From Candidatus Methanophagales archaeon (GTDB taxonomy: Archaea; Halobacteriota; Syntropharchaeia; Alkanophagales; Methanospirareceae), in the NCBI GenBank assembly GCA_003601795.1, contig PIXU01000015.1:1-10064 (forward strand): 10,064 bases of DNA, written 5' to 3'. Below are positions 1-6,241 of this stretch, in pieces. The translations under genes and the position numbers were made by a program. Position 1 is the first letter of the stretch, and the number at the start of each line of letters is the position of its first letter. A model generated the notes under the pieces. The model saw only the letters and a program-made list of their open reading frames with translations. It made no database searches and had not been told where the DNA came from.

Positions 1-1370
1 ACACCTATTAATTCCCCCTCCCAATCTCCCTTCTCCTGTACCGCCATTAAAACATCCTCAGCACCTGTTCCCTCCATTTGTCGCCAGAATTCTGTGCAAA
101 ATCGTCCTAAAACTTCATTCTCCCTCTCATAGCCCCACATCTTCAAGAATGCCGGATTCACATACGTTAATTTACCCTTCGTGTCAGCCATAAGAATCGA
201 ATTATTAGATATTTCAACCGCATTCGCCTTTACCCTCAACTCTTCCTCAACTTTTATCTTTGCAATACCGCCGGCGATCCCTTCTGATATTCCACCAAGT
301 AAGCTTCTATCTTCTTCCGTTAGAACTCTTCCACGCCTGGCAAGAATTAATAGTGCGCCATGAGGTTCCCCTTTTGTCCGTAGAGGAATCGCACATATCT
401 CTTGAAGATTATATTCTGCAGCTAACTCAAAGGCATAATTATTGTAAGAAAGTCCATCCCCTTTCTTCTCCCCCTTAACAAAGAAAATGGGTTCTTTGCC
501 AATGATTGCTGCTCTCGCAATACCTCTTTTCCATTCTTCAATCGTATCTCTTCTTTTCTGCTCTTCCATGCGTGGGTAGCCCACCTGTGCAGCACTGCAA
601 AGTGTGTTGTTTTCGTGATTGTAAATCAATATATCCCCCATATCGTAACCAATTACATCGCACAGATTTTCGAGAATGGTTGAGCACAGTTGGTCAATTG
701 TATATGAACGATTAACCGCCTCTCCAAGCAATCTATGCAGTTCAGAAAGATTTTTAATCCGCTCTTCTCTTCGAACTTTTTCTGAAATATCGCGAATAAT
801 CGCAATAATGGAGGAGGACCCGTCTGGATTTTTCACTTTCCTCGCTTTTATCTCCAGTATTCTCCCTTCTTTATCCTCTACCTGGCTTTCCGCTTCTTCC
901 AAGCTGCCTTCTATAATCCTTTTTATTTGCTCTTTATGAGCTTCAAAGTTTTTACTTATGCCTATGTCCGTGCCAAAGATAACCTGATAATATTTCTGCC
1001 CGACACAGTCGCCATAAAGAGCGAGCAAATACCTGTTTATAAACATGATATTGTAATCAAAATCAAGAACCAAAACACCTTCCGGGATATCAGCCAATAT
1101 GCGTGAGAATATCTTCTCCGTATATGTCTGCTCTTCCTCGCGCAATCTAAGGATATGTTGCAGGGGAGTTTTGCTCACAAACCATACCTTTGCTCTCCCT
1201 ATTCGCTTGTAAGAGATACGTCCCTCAGCGCGCAAGCGATTTAAGTATTTAGACAAGGTATGCCTCTCTAAATGGGTTATTTTTGAAAGTTCGTCAATAG
1301 TAGCTCCTGTTTCACCCATGCTTGGTATGGCATTAATTATTTTAGCGAACGTTTCCTCTTCCGAATCCAT
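1..1370 (-). CDS. HTH-PAS-GAF-PAS sensor/regulator, 3' end beyond window
   Basis: Reading the minus strand from ATG at 1370-1368 gives 456 uninterrupted codons to the window edge, so the C-terminus is missing. Residues ~5-66 form a winged helix-turn-helix (TIDELSKITHLERHTLSKYL, then a basic wing). Residues ~85-200 are a PAS domain (DIPEGVLVLDFDYNIMFINR, ending IIRDISEK). Residues ~205-378 are a GAF-like domain (AIPLRTKGEPHGALLILARR). Residues ~383 onward start a second PAS domain (ILMADTKGKLTYVNPAFLKM). Such proteins bind small ligands or sense redox state. The missing end could carry further PAS/GAF domains or a histidine kinase; I cannot tell which. With DNA-binding and sensing domains in one chain it could be a one-component regulator. 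The gene is divergent from the wHTH/surface operon and shares its upstream palindrome, so it may control it (inference). No Shine-Dalgarno precedes the ATG, and the TATA box ~30 nt upstream fits a leaderless or short-leader mRNA. Confidence 0.88.
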   Translation of the reverse strand, partial: MDSEEETFAKIINAIPSMGETGATIDELSKITHLERHTLSKYLNRLRAEGRISYKRIGRAKVWFVSKTPLQHILRLREEEQTYTEKIFSRILADIPEGVLVLDFDYNIMFINRYLLALYGDCVGQKYYQVIFGTDIGISKNFEAHKEQIKRIIEGSLEEAESQVEDKEGRILEIKARKVKNPDGSSSIIAIIRDISEKVRREERIKNLSELHRLLGEAVNRSYTIDQLCSTILENLCDVIGYDMGDILIYNHENNTLCSAAQVGYPRMEEQKRRDTIEEWKRGIARAAIIGKEPIFFVKGEKKGDGLSYNNYAFELAAEYNLQEICAIPLRTKGEPHGALLILARRGRVLTEEDRSLLGGISEGIAGGIAKIKVEEELRVKANAVEISNNSILMADTKGKLTYVNPAFLKMWGYERENEVLGRFCTEFWRQMEGTGAEDVLMAVQEKGDWEGELIG

Positions 1371-1399
1371 TTTTTGTGGATAAAGATATGGATGGAGGG

Positions 1400-1420
1400 T
1401 ATATATAAAAGTTGCGATTT
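1400..1420 (-). promoter_or_regulatory. Archaeal promoter of the sensor gene
   Basis: On the minus strand this reads aaatcgcaac followed by cttttatatata, a good archaeal TATA box. Its centre is about 35 nt before the ATG at 1370, which places the expected transcript start near 1380, about 10 nt from the start codon. That agrees with the absence of a Shine-Dalgarno sequence. Confidence 0.65.
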
Positions 1421-1423
1421 ATG

Positions 1424-1441
1424 GTTACCCATCTGGGTAAC
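1424..1441. promoter_or_regulatory. 18-bp palindrome, probable operator between divergent promoters
   Basis: GTTACCCATCTGGGTAAC is a perfect 8-bp inverted repeat around a 2-bp centre. It lies just upstream of the BRE of both divergent promoters (minus TATA 1400-1411, plus TATA 1463-1471), a usual place for an archaeal activator or shared regulator. The same GTTACC-N5-GGGTAA core recurs at 4772-4788 before another promoter. The likely binder is one of the two HTH proteins encoded on either side (inference). Confidence 0.7.
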
Positions 1442-1454
1442 AACACAGAAAAAA

Positions 1455-1471
1455 GCGAAAAGCTTTTATAG
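1455..1471 (+). promoter_or_regulatory. Archaeal BRE + TATA promoter of the wHTH operon
   Basis: gcgaaaagcttttatag has a canonical BRE (cgaaaag) directly followed by a TATA box. The predicted transcript start is near 1490-1495, giving a leader of about 40 nt with a Shine-Dalgarno ggaggg at 1522-1527. The block is nearly identical to the promoter at 4802-4819. Confidence 0.75.
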
Positions 1472-1472
1472 T

Positions 1473-1490
1473 GTAACTACGTATGGTTAC
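1473..1490. promoter_or_regulatory. Second, imperfect palindrome downstream of the TATA box
   Basis: GTAACTACGTATGGTTAC is an 18-bp imperfect inverted repeat (6 of 8 arm positions pair) with the same GTTAC/GTAAC half-sites as the 1424-1441 palindrome, but with the arms in the opposite order. It sits between the TATA box and the expected transcript start, where a bound protein would block transcription. This may be an autoregulatory repressor site (inference). Confidence 0.4.
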
Positions 1491-1533
1491 CATATATAGA
1501 AACAATAAAGGGTAGCAATATGGAGGGTAGAAG

Positions 1534-1806
1534 ATGAGGAATGGAACAAGTCCAAGAAGCAAGTGGGAGATTATTTTGGATCTACTCCAGGTAACATCAC
1601 AGGAGGGAAGTAGAGCAAAAAAGACGCGCATCATGCAAAAGGCGTATCTGGATTGGAGAAACTTTCAAAGACATTTTGACTATCTTCTGGAGCGTGGTTT
1701 TATAGGAAAAATTGAGGACCCCGTTGGAGGAACGAGCTACAAGCTTACAGAGCGCGGTGAGTATCTAATGAAGAGATTAAAGGAAGTGGAGGTCCTACTA
1801 CGGTGA
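1534..1806 (+). CDS. Small winged-helix DNA-binding protein (HTH_45 / Sso10a-like)
   Basis: 90 residues with the typical plan of small archaeal winged-helix proteins. A first helix (WEIILDLLQV, 11-20) is followed by a basic stretch with KKTRIMQKA (29-37). The recognition region is LDWRNFQRHFDYLLERGFI (39-57), then a wing with SYKLTERGEYLMKRL (68-82). This corresponds to the family pattern 'TrIm..a.L....l..yl..L...glI...Y.lT.kG'. It should bind DNA as a dimer in the cytoplasm. The ATG at 1534 is chosen because ggaggg lies 6 nt upstream; another ATG at 1520 is out of frame. It is first in its operon, 45 nt before the Cys-rich gene. Palindromes in its own promoter suggest autoregulation (inference). 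Confidence 0.85.
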   Translation: MRNGTSPRSKWEIILDLLQVTSQEGSRAKKTRIMQKAYLDWRNFQRHFDYLLERGFIGKIEDPVGGTSYKLTERGEYLMKRLKEVEVLLR

Positions 1807-1851
1807 ACCAAAAATGGATTTTAATAGTAGATGGGTGAGGAGATAATAAAA

Positions 1852-2448
1852 ATGAAGAAAAAAGAGAAAGAGAAACAGAAAGGAAGTATTCGATCGCCAA
1901 AAGATATGGGTATCGCATTAGGGACATTCAGTGTTGCTTTAGTAGTAATAACCCTGATAACAACCCCAGTGTTTACTTCAGGGTTCCCTACTGTCGTAGC
2001 TAGTGGTCTCGTTGGAAATGATTGCTGCTACGGCACAAATATAGTAAACATTTTCACGGGGGATGTTTGTTGCGAGGAAATAGAACTGTTACCGGCGGGG
2101 AGTGCGATATGGTTATGCCAGTATATAGTATATTACGAGTCCGCTGCAATAATCAGGATAAACCTTAACAATGAAGAGAATTGGGCAGAGTACGAGGATT
2201 TAATCGTTAATCTTACCGGATTTGAAAGCAAAGAAGATTGGGAAGCATTTTGTGCTGATATGATTAGCAGAGACCCATGCGTCAAAGAATATATCTTAGA
2301 TCAGGGATTCTATGTAATCAGTTGCTTAGATTGTGAATGCTTCTGGTATTTAATCGATATGGCAGACAAATGCGATTGCCCGGTAAGAATTGCCATGTAC
2401 GATTGCTGTTGCACCCTCTGCCCGGTAATTCCGATTTTTATTTACTAA
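1852..2448 (+). CDS. Cysteine-rich membrane-anchored or secreted protein, unknown family
   Basis: 198 residues. I start at ATG 1852 because ggtgaggag (1834-1842) lies 9 nt upstream; an in-frame ATG at 1831 would add 7 residues but would put this ribosome-binding site inside the gene. The N-terminus is very basic (MKKKEKEKQK), followed by a hydrophobic segment at ~20-42. It is therefore a signal peptide or membrane anchor, with the remainder outside the cell. The exported part has 16 cysteines (58, 59, 73, 74, 89, 134, 143, 158, 161, 163, 174, 176, 185-187, 190). Many are clustered, including CC, CCC, CLDCEC and CDC, and there is one N-glycosylation sequon (N120). No CxxCH heme motif or ferredoxin pattern is present. 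The cysteines may form disulfides or bind metal. I do not recognise the family. It is cotranscribed with the wHTH gene and lies upstream of the polysaccharide genes, so a role at the cell surface is likely (inference). Confidence 0.8.
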   Translation: MKKKEKEKQKGSIRSPKDMGIALGTFSVALVVITLITTPVFTSGFPTVVASGLVGNDCCYGTNIVNIFTGDVCCEEIELLPAGSAIWLCQYIVYYESAAIIRINLNNEENWAEYEDLIVNLTGFESKEDWEAFCADMISRDPCVKEYILDQGFYVISCLDCECFWYLIDMADKCDCPVRIAMYDCCCTLCPVIPIFIY

Positions 2449-2474
2449 ATACTCGGAGCGCCAGAGGTTGATAA

Positions 2475-2495
2475 GTAAAAAGTAAAAAGTAAAAA
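2475..2495 (+). repeat. Three perfect tandem copies of gtaaaaa
   Basis: A 7-nt unit (gtaaaaa) is repeated three times head to tail in the 99-nt gap between the Cys-rich gene and the glycosyltransferase gene. It may be a slippage-prone microsatellite. No function is evident. Confidence 0.8.
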
Positions 2496-2547
2496 TGAAG
2501 AAAGAGAGAGTATTGGGACCTATGGAAAAAAGGGGTAAAAAATAAAA

Positions 2548-3750
2548 ATGATTGTTGACCTCAGTTTCATTTCTATCCCTCTTGTTTGTTTACTTGTGAT
2601 TTATGCAGTGATGTGGCCCTTCTATACGCTGGTAGCCGCACTATTCCCTACCCCAGAAGTCAAAAAAGGAGATTCAAGTCCTCTCATTAGTATAGTTGTT
2701 CCTGCGAATAACGAAGAGAAGGTGATTGGTCAGAGTATCAGGAATTTTGCGAGACAAACCTATAAAAAATTAGAGCTGATAATAATTTGTCATAATTGTA
2801 CCGACGATACATATCCAATAGCCAAAAAAGTGGCGGAATCTGTTTCAGAGATTAACGTTAAAGTGATTGACCTAAAAACGAGAGATTCTGGGAAAGGACT
2901 TGCCCTAAACCAAGGATTGAAAGAAGCGACCGGGGAGTTGCTATCTTACTTTGACGCAGACGGGACAACAAACGATACATTCTTTGAACGAGTGCTTAAA
3001 TACATAGATTCAGGATACGATTGTGTTCAGTCAAAGATAGTAGCTAAGAATCCCAATGATAACTTTTGGACAAAAATCCAGGGATATGAGATGCTTGTCT
3101 TTGCTATGGTCTTTTGTGAGGGAAGATACAAACTCGGACTGAACTCTGGAATTGGTGGAACTGGTGTGGTTGTAAAGACAGAAATAATGCGAGCCATAGG
3201 CGGTTTTGGTAACTCTTTGGTTGATGATCTGGACTTGTGTATGGAGTTGACAAAAAGAGGGTACCGGATAGCCTTTGCTAGAGATTGCGTTGTTTACGAT
3301 GAAAAACCGCAAACTTGGAATGGAGCATTTAAGCAAAGGACGCGATGGTTTAAGGGACATTTTGATGTCCTTTTTGGTAGATTCAGAGAAACAATAAAAA
3401 GACCTCATGACCTGCTTTATCTGTTTTCCCCGACCGTAGTTATAGCGCTTTGGACAAGTCTTGCACTTGGTGTGCTGTATATTATCCAGATACACCTATT
3501 TAAGACTGCTTTCATTGCTTATTACGGAATTACTGTAAAAACACTGGCTATCTTAACAATGCCTTATATAATTCAATTCTTCATTGGAGCGGCAAAAGAA
3601 GAGGGCAAGCTTAGAGCTCTTAAGAATACTGTTCTCTATGTATTCCCGCTATATTTATGGACATTTATCTGGTATCTGGTTATGTTCAAAGCGATAAGCG
3701 TTAAGTCATGGGGAACGACAAAAACACTGCATATCGGGGGTGGAAAATAA
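2548..3750 (+). CDS. Processive family-2 glycosyltransferase, membrane polysaccharide synthase
   Basis: 400 residues, normal for PgaC/IcaA/NodC/hyaluronan-synthase-like enzymes, which polymerise a sugar from a nucleotide-sugar donor and pass the chain through the membrane. An N-terminal membrane helix spans ~8-33. The GT-A domain (~46-285) begins ISIVVPANNEEKVIG. It has the donor-binding D136-A-D138, GGTG (203-206), the acidic motif VDDLDLC (225-231) and the acceptor motif Q263-RTRW-267 that marks processive synthases. Three or more hydrophobic segments follow (~291-315, 321-348, 361-383), then a WGTTKT tail like that of the NodC/PgaC group. The polymer cannot be read from the sequence; a hexosamine polymer is suggested by the deacetylase gene starting immediately after the stop. 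The start has only a weak purine-rich site (aagggg, ~12 nt upstream). The 99-nt gap before it shows no clear TATA box, so it probably belongs to the upstream operon. Confidence 0.9.
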   Translation: MIVDLSFISIPLVCLLVIYAVMWPFYTLVAALFPTPEVKKGDSSPLISIVVPANNEEKVIGQSIRNFARQTYKKLELIIICHNCTDDTYPIAKKVAESVSEINVKVIDLKTRDSGKGLALNQGLKEATGELLSYFDADGTTNDTFFERVLKYIDSGYDCVQSKIVAKNPNDNFWTKIQGYEMLVFAMVFCEGRYKLGLNSGIGGTGVVVKTEIMRAIGGFGNSLVDDLDLCMELTKRGYRIAFARDCVVYDEKPQTWNGAFKQRTRWFKGHFDVLFGRFRETIKRPHDLLYLFSPTVVIALWTSLALGVLYIIQIHLFKTAFIAYYGITVKTLAILTMPYIIQFFIGAAKEEGKLRALKNTVLYVFPLYLWTFIWYLVMFKAISVKSWGTTKTLHIGGGK

Positions 3751-4665
3751 ATGCGTAAGAAGTGGGTTTTTCTTATCTGTCTTATTCTGTATCTTATAGG
3801 CGGTTTTTTCTGGTGCAACCCGTGGATAGTTAAAGAGATTTCTGGCAATTACGTTTCAGGAGAGATACCCGAGATTCTTGTAAACGAGCGCGGCGAGAAG
3901 GGAGATTTTAGCTGGAATGGACACTACGCACTTATAAGATTAGAAGATGTTAATCCTGCATCAGATCCAACATCGCTTGAAGAGTGCATAGAACTGCTTA
4001 AAAACAAAAACGTTCCATTTTCAATTGCCCTGATTCCGATATACAAGAATCCAGAGCAGAATGAAACATTATACCTTCATGAGAAGCCAGAGCTCATCCG
4101 TCTAATAAAAGATTCTGGAGCAACAATAGTCCTTCATGGATGCACACACCAATACGATGGAGAAACAGGAGTTGATTTTGAATTCTGGGACGAAATTTCT
4201 GATGGACCGCTTAAGGTCAATAATACAGAGTACGCAACTTCAAAGATAGAACTCGCCCTGGAAGAATTAGAGAAGTGCGGTCTTACGGCAGAAATATGGG
4301 AGACACCTCACTACACATCTACTGATGAGGTAGCGAAAGTAGTAAGTCAGTATTTTTCAAAGATATATGAAGGATACGACGGAAAATTAACGATAAACAA
4401 ATTTGGACAGATCGTTATTCCAACAAATCTTGATTATGTTAGAGGTGATCAGCCAGTTCAGAGCGTTTTTGAGATGTTGGCAAAAGGGGAGTATATAAGC
4501 AGCAGTGGTGACAAAGACATAGTTGCCTCTTTCTTCTATCATCCATTTCTTGGTACTGATTATTTAAGAATGTTGATTGGTGGACTAAAAAAACAAGGAT
4601 ACAAATTTGTCGGACCTGAAGAATGCATCAGGGTCTTTTATAGACAATTTGAACATGCTCAATAG
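3751..4665 (+). CDS. DUF2334-type polysaccharide deacetylase, membrane-anchored
   Basis: 304 residues. A single hydrophobic segment at 5-22 serves as signal anchor and places the catalytic domain outside the membrane. The fold resembles the carbohydrate esterase 4/NodB barrel: YALIRLEDVNP (59-69) carries the metal-site Asp66, IVLHGCTH (126-133) supplies the H129-x3-H133 metal ligands, WETPHY (183-188) follows, and FFYHPFLG (261-268) supplies a later His. Members of this family are predicted to remove acetyl groups from surface sugars. The ATG directly follows the stop of the glycosyltransferase gene with no spacer, and gggggtgg lies 7 nt upstream inside that gene. The two are therefore translationally linked and probably make and modify the same polymer, like PgaC/PgaB or NodC/NodB (inference). 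Substrate unknown. Confidence 0.87.
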   Translation: MRKKWVFLICLILYLIGGFFWCNPWIVKEISGNYVSGEIPEILVNERGEKGDFSWNGHYALIRLEDVNPASDPTSLEECIELLKNKNVPFSIALIPIYKNPEQNETLYLHEKPELIRLIKDSGATIVLHGCTHQYDGETGVDFEFWDEISDGPLKVNNTEYATSKIELALEELEKCGLTAEIWETPHYTSTDEVAKVVSQYFSKIYEGYDGKLTINKFGQIVIPTNLDYVRGDQPVQSVFEMLAKGEYISSSGDKDIVASFFYHPFLGTDYLRMLIGGLKKQGYKFVGPEECIRVFYRQFEHAQ

Positions 4666-4690
4666 ATGGGGGAAATCCCAAATCACAAAC

Positions 4691-4735
4691 TGTTTGGTAT
4701 TTGTGTTGTGACTTGGACGTTGGAAATTAAGTCCA
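4691..4735 (+). repeat. Imperfect direct repeat, left copy
   Basis: This copy carries tgtttggtatttg (4691-4703) and ttggaaattaagtcca (4720-4735). Both blocks recur exactly and in the same order at 5151-5163 and 5175-5190, with 5 nt less between them. The two copies lie on either side of the 84-aa gene and its promoter. The left copy can also fold a short hairpin (4712-4718 with 4731-4737). Confidence 0.7.
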
Positions 4736-4771
4736 GGAACATAGGGCGATTTTGAATCGAAGTGTTTTTAG

Positions 4772-4788
4772 GTTACCATTCAGGGTAA
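4772..4788. promoter_or_regulatory. Palindromic operator, second copy
   Basis: GTTACC-ATTCA-GGGTAA repeats the core of the 1424-1440 palindrome (GTTACC-CATCT-GGGTAA) with only the 5-nt centre changed. From the preceding g to the BRE cgaaaag is 32 nt here and 33 nt at the first site. The fixed spacing argues for a real binding site of one regulator acting on both promoters. Confidence 0.65.
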
Positions 4789-4801
4789 ACTTTTGTGAAA
4801 A

Positions 4802-4819
4802 ACGAAAAGCTTATATATA
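4802..4819 (+). promoter_or_regulatory. Archaeal BRE + TATA promoter of the 84-aa gene
   Basis: acgaaaagcttatatata is a strong BRE/TATA, almost identical to that of the wHTH operon. The expected transcript start is near 4840, about 6 nt before ATG 4846, so the mRNA should be nearly leaderless. Confidence 0.75.
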
Positions 4820-4845
4820 CATAGTTTCCAACATATGCTATTACT

Positions 4846-5100
4846 ATGTATCCCATACAGATGATGATGACATACTGGTTGGGGAAGGAGCGATGGAAGC
4901 GCCGAGGGGGAGAAGAGATAGATGCGATAAGAATAACAGAAGTGGTAAAGGAGTTGATGAGACTACTTCAGGATATGTCTGTGTATGGAGGAGGTTATGA
5001 TGGTAAAATAGTGGAAAGAGTAGAATCAGAAGTGAACGAGTTGAAAGAAGAGTTAGGGTCGTGGTTTATAGATGATTTCGAGATTTATCAGGCTTCATAG
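4846..5100 (+). CDS. Small orphan protein (84 aa), unknown function
   Basis: The frame encodes a basic N-terminus (residues 1-21, with MMM and KERWKRR). A long amphipathic helical stretch follows (EEIDAIRITEVVKELMRLLQ, ~23-42), then a glycine-rich hinge (YGGGYDGK). A second acidic helix (IVERVESEVNELKEELGSWF, ~55-74) comes before a short tail. Two helices with heptad-like hydrophobic spacing suggest a dimeric or adaptor protein. ATG 4846 fits the promoter, whose predicted start is ~6 nt upstream. An overlapping frame with an ATG at 4893 gives Arg/Gly-rich, low-complexity protein and is less convincing. No signal peptide or cysteines. I do not recognise a family. The operator shared with the wHTH/surface operon suggests a common regulon (inference). 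Confidence 0.6.
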   Translation: MYPIQMMMTYWLGKERWKRRGGEEIDAIRITEVVKELMRLLQDMSVYGGGYDGKIVERVESEVNELKEELGSWFIDDFEIYQAS

Positions 5101-5107
5101 CAAACCC

Positions 5108-5116
5108 TTTTCTTTT
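5108..5116 (+). terminator. T-rich stretch, possible archaeal terminator
   Basis: ttttctttt begins 7 nt after the stop codon of the 84-aa gene. Archaeal RNA polymerase commonly stops at T-rich tracts without a hairpin. This is the only such tract in the convergent gap before the DUF362 gene. Confidence 0.35.
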
Positions 5117-5150
5117 ACAAAGTCTATTTTAAACATAGGATTTTGGATAT

Positions 5151-5190
5151 TGTTTGGTATTTGGGATTTGGAGTTTGGAAATTAAGTCCA
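5151..5190 (+). repeat. Imperfect direct repeat, right copy
   Basis: Matches the left copy at 4691-4735 (tgtttggtatttg and ttggaaattaagtcca). Together with the bases just before it, this copy is a degenerate run of tttgg-type units (ttttggat, gtttggta, atttggag, gtttggaa), suggesting an intergenic repeat family. It lies in the 122-bp gap between two convergent genes. Confidence 0.7.
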
Positions 5191-5222
5191 CAGAATATTG
5201 AGCAAATACGTTCTCGTGGTAT

Positions 5223-6224
5223 TCAAACCCTGCGAATCTCATATTCCAGCTCGCCCAAGCCCAATCTATGCGCTTCTCGCATCTGAACTGTTGGGTCGCC
5301 TTCGAACAGGTGTTTGCCTATCATATCTATGGTAGCCTGGTCCACAGCTACAATATCCTTAGAGGCTAAAACGCCTATATCCTGGCACATATATTCCGGT
5401 TCAAATTCACTACAATCGCAAAACGGCGTAATATTAACAAGGAAATTAACAAAGATAGATTTGTCATACGGAAGGTTTCTAAGGACGGCAAAAGCGACCT
5501 CTGCAAGTCGCTTTTGTAAATTCGTGGACTCACCCTCGGCTGATTTTAAAGCGCCCGTTTCGCATACCGCAATACAGGAACCACAACCAATGCAGTTTTC
5601 ACGGATTATCTCATGGTCTTCACTAATCGCATCATGTTTACACGCTTCTCTACACTTATCACACTGATTACATAAATCTGCATGGAGCACTGGCTGTGTC
5701 ACTTCATGCTGATATTTTTTTGTTTTTTTAGTTACGCAGCCCATTGCAACGTTTTTTATTGCACCACCGAAAGAAGAAGCGCCATGACCCGTGGCATGCG
5801 TAATAACTAGCATAGCGTCACTCTCGAATATGCTCTTCGCTATTTCTACTTTCTCGTTCACGCGCACACCGTCGTCTCTCAGACCATCTGCTATAATCAC
5901 AGGACAGCCGAGATAAGAGGGTAGAAATCCATGCGCAAATGCTGTTCGGTAATAGTCCATCGCAGTATATCTCTTTGCCTTATAGATGGTCGTGGTATCG
6001 GTAACGAAAGGGTCTCCACCGTGTTTTTTCAGTACTGCCACTATCTCGCGCACATAAAGGGGTTTGATGAAGGTCTTATTATTTTGCTCGCCCATGTGCA
6101 TCTTCAGAGCGGTAACCCCTTTCAAATCACCAACTCCGACCTTTTCCAGTAATGTTTCAAGTTGTTTTTCTAGTGTAAGGGTACCTTCTTTTGCCTCTAT
6201 GAAGTATACCTCGCTCATGCTCAT
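5223..6224 (-). CDS. DUF362 protein with two [4Fe-4S] cluster motifs
   Basis: 333 residues. The DUF362 domain covers most of the protein (KMHMGEQNN at 41-49; ITHATGHGASSFGGAIKNVA at 141-160). A ferredoxin insert carries C185-x2-C188-x2-C191-x3-C195 and C211-x2-C214-x2-C217-x3-C221, enough for two [4Fe-4S] clusters. The later PFCDCSEFEPEYMCQDIG (268-284) is also typical of the family. No signal peptide is seen, so it is likely cytoplasmic. DUF362 proteins are common in methanogens and other anaerobes; an electron-transfer or redox-enzyme role is expected, but no reaction can be assigned here. The start is ambiguous: ATG 6224 has gagga 6 nt upstream, whereas the TATA box at 6242-6249 would start transcription near 6220 and would suit the in-frame ATG at 6218. 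The gene is alone on its strand and convergent with the 84-aa gene. Confidence 0.9.
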   Translation of the reverse strand: MSMSEVYFIEAKEGTLTLEKQLETLLEKVGVGDLKGVTALKMHMGEQNNKTFIKPLYVREIVAVLKKHGGDPFVTDTTTIYKAKRYTAMDYYRTAFAHGFLPSYLGCPVIIADGLRDDGVRVNEKVEIAKSIFESDAMLVITHATGHGASSFGGAIKNVAMGCVTKKTKKYQHEVTQPVLHADLCNQCDKCREACKHDAISEDHEIIRENCIGCGSCIAVCETGALKSAEGESTNLQKRLAEVAFAVLRNLPYDKSIFVNFLVNITPFCDCSEFEPEYMCQDIGVLASKDIVAVDQATIDMIGKHLFEGDPTVQMREAHRLGLGELEYEIRRV

Positions 6225-6241
6225 TGCTTATCCTCTTTTTT

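Noticed and set aside
2495..2545. 16-codon micro-frame (MKKERVLGPMEKRGKK) ending 2 nt before the glycosyltransferase start
   Set aside because: No ribosome-binding site at a useful distance and an A-rich composition that gives Lys codons by chance; there is no independent support for a leader peptide.
4668..4680. tgggggaaatccca hairpin just after the deacetylase stop as a terminator
   Set aside because: Only a 4-bp stem with no T-run after it.
4752..5000. Overlapping 82-codon plus-strand frame across the shared promoter and 84-aa gene
   Set aside because: It starts upstream of the operator and TATA box and would translate through them. Its product is Arg/Gly-rich low complexity with no recognisable helices, and the 4846 frame fits the promoter better.
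5314..6152. Several plus-strand open frames opposite the DUF362 gene
   Set aside because: They are antisense shadows; the minus-strand product has two complete [4Fe-4S] motifs and DUF362 signatures.
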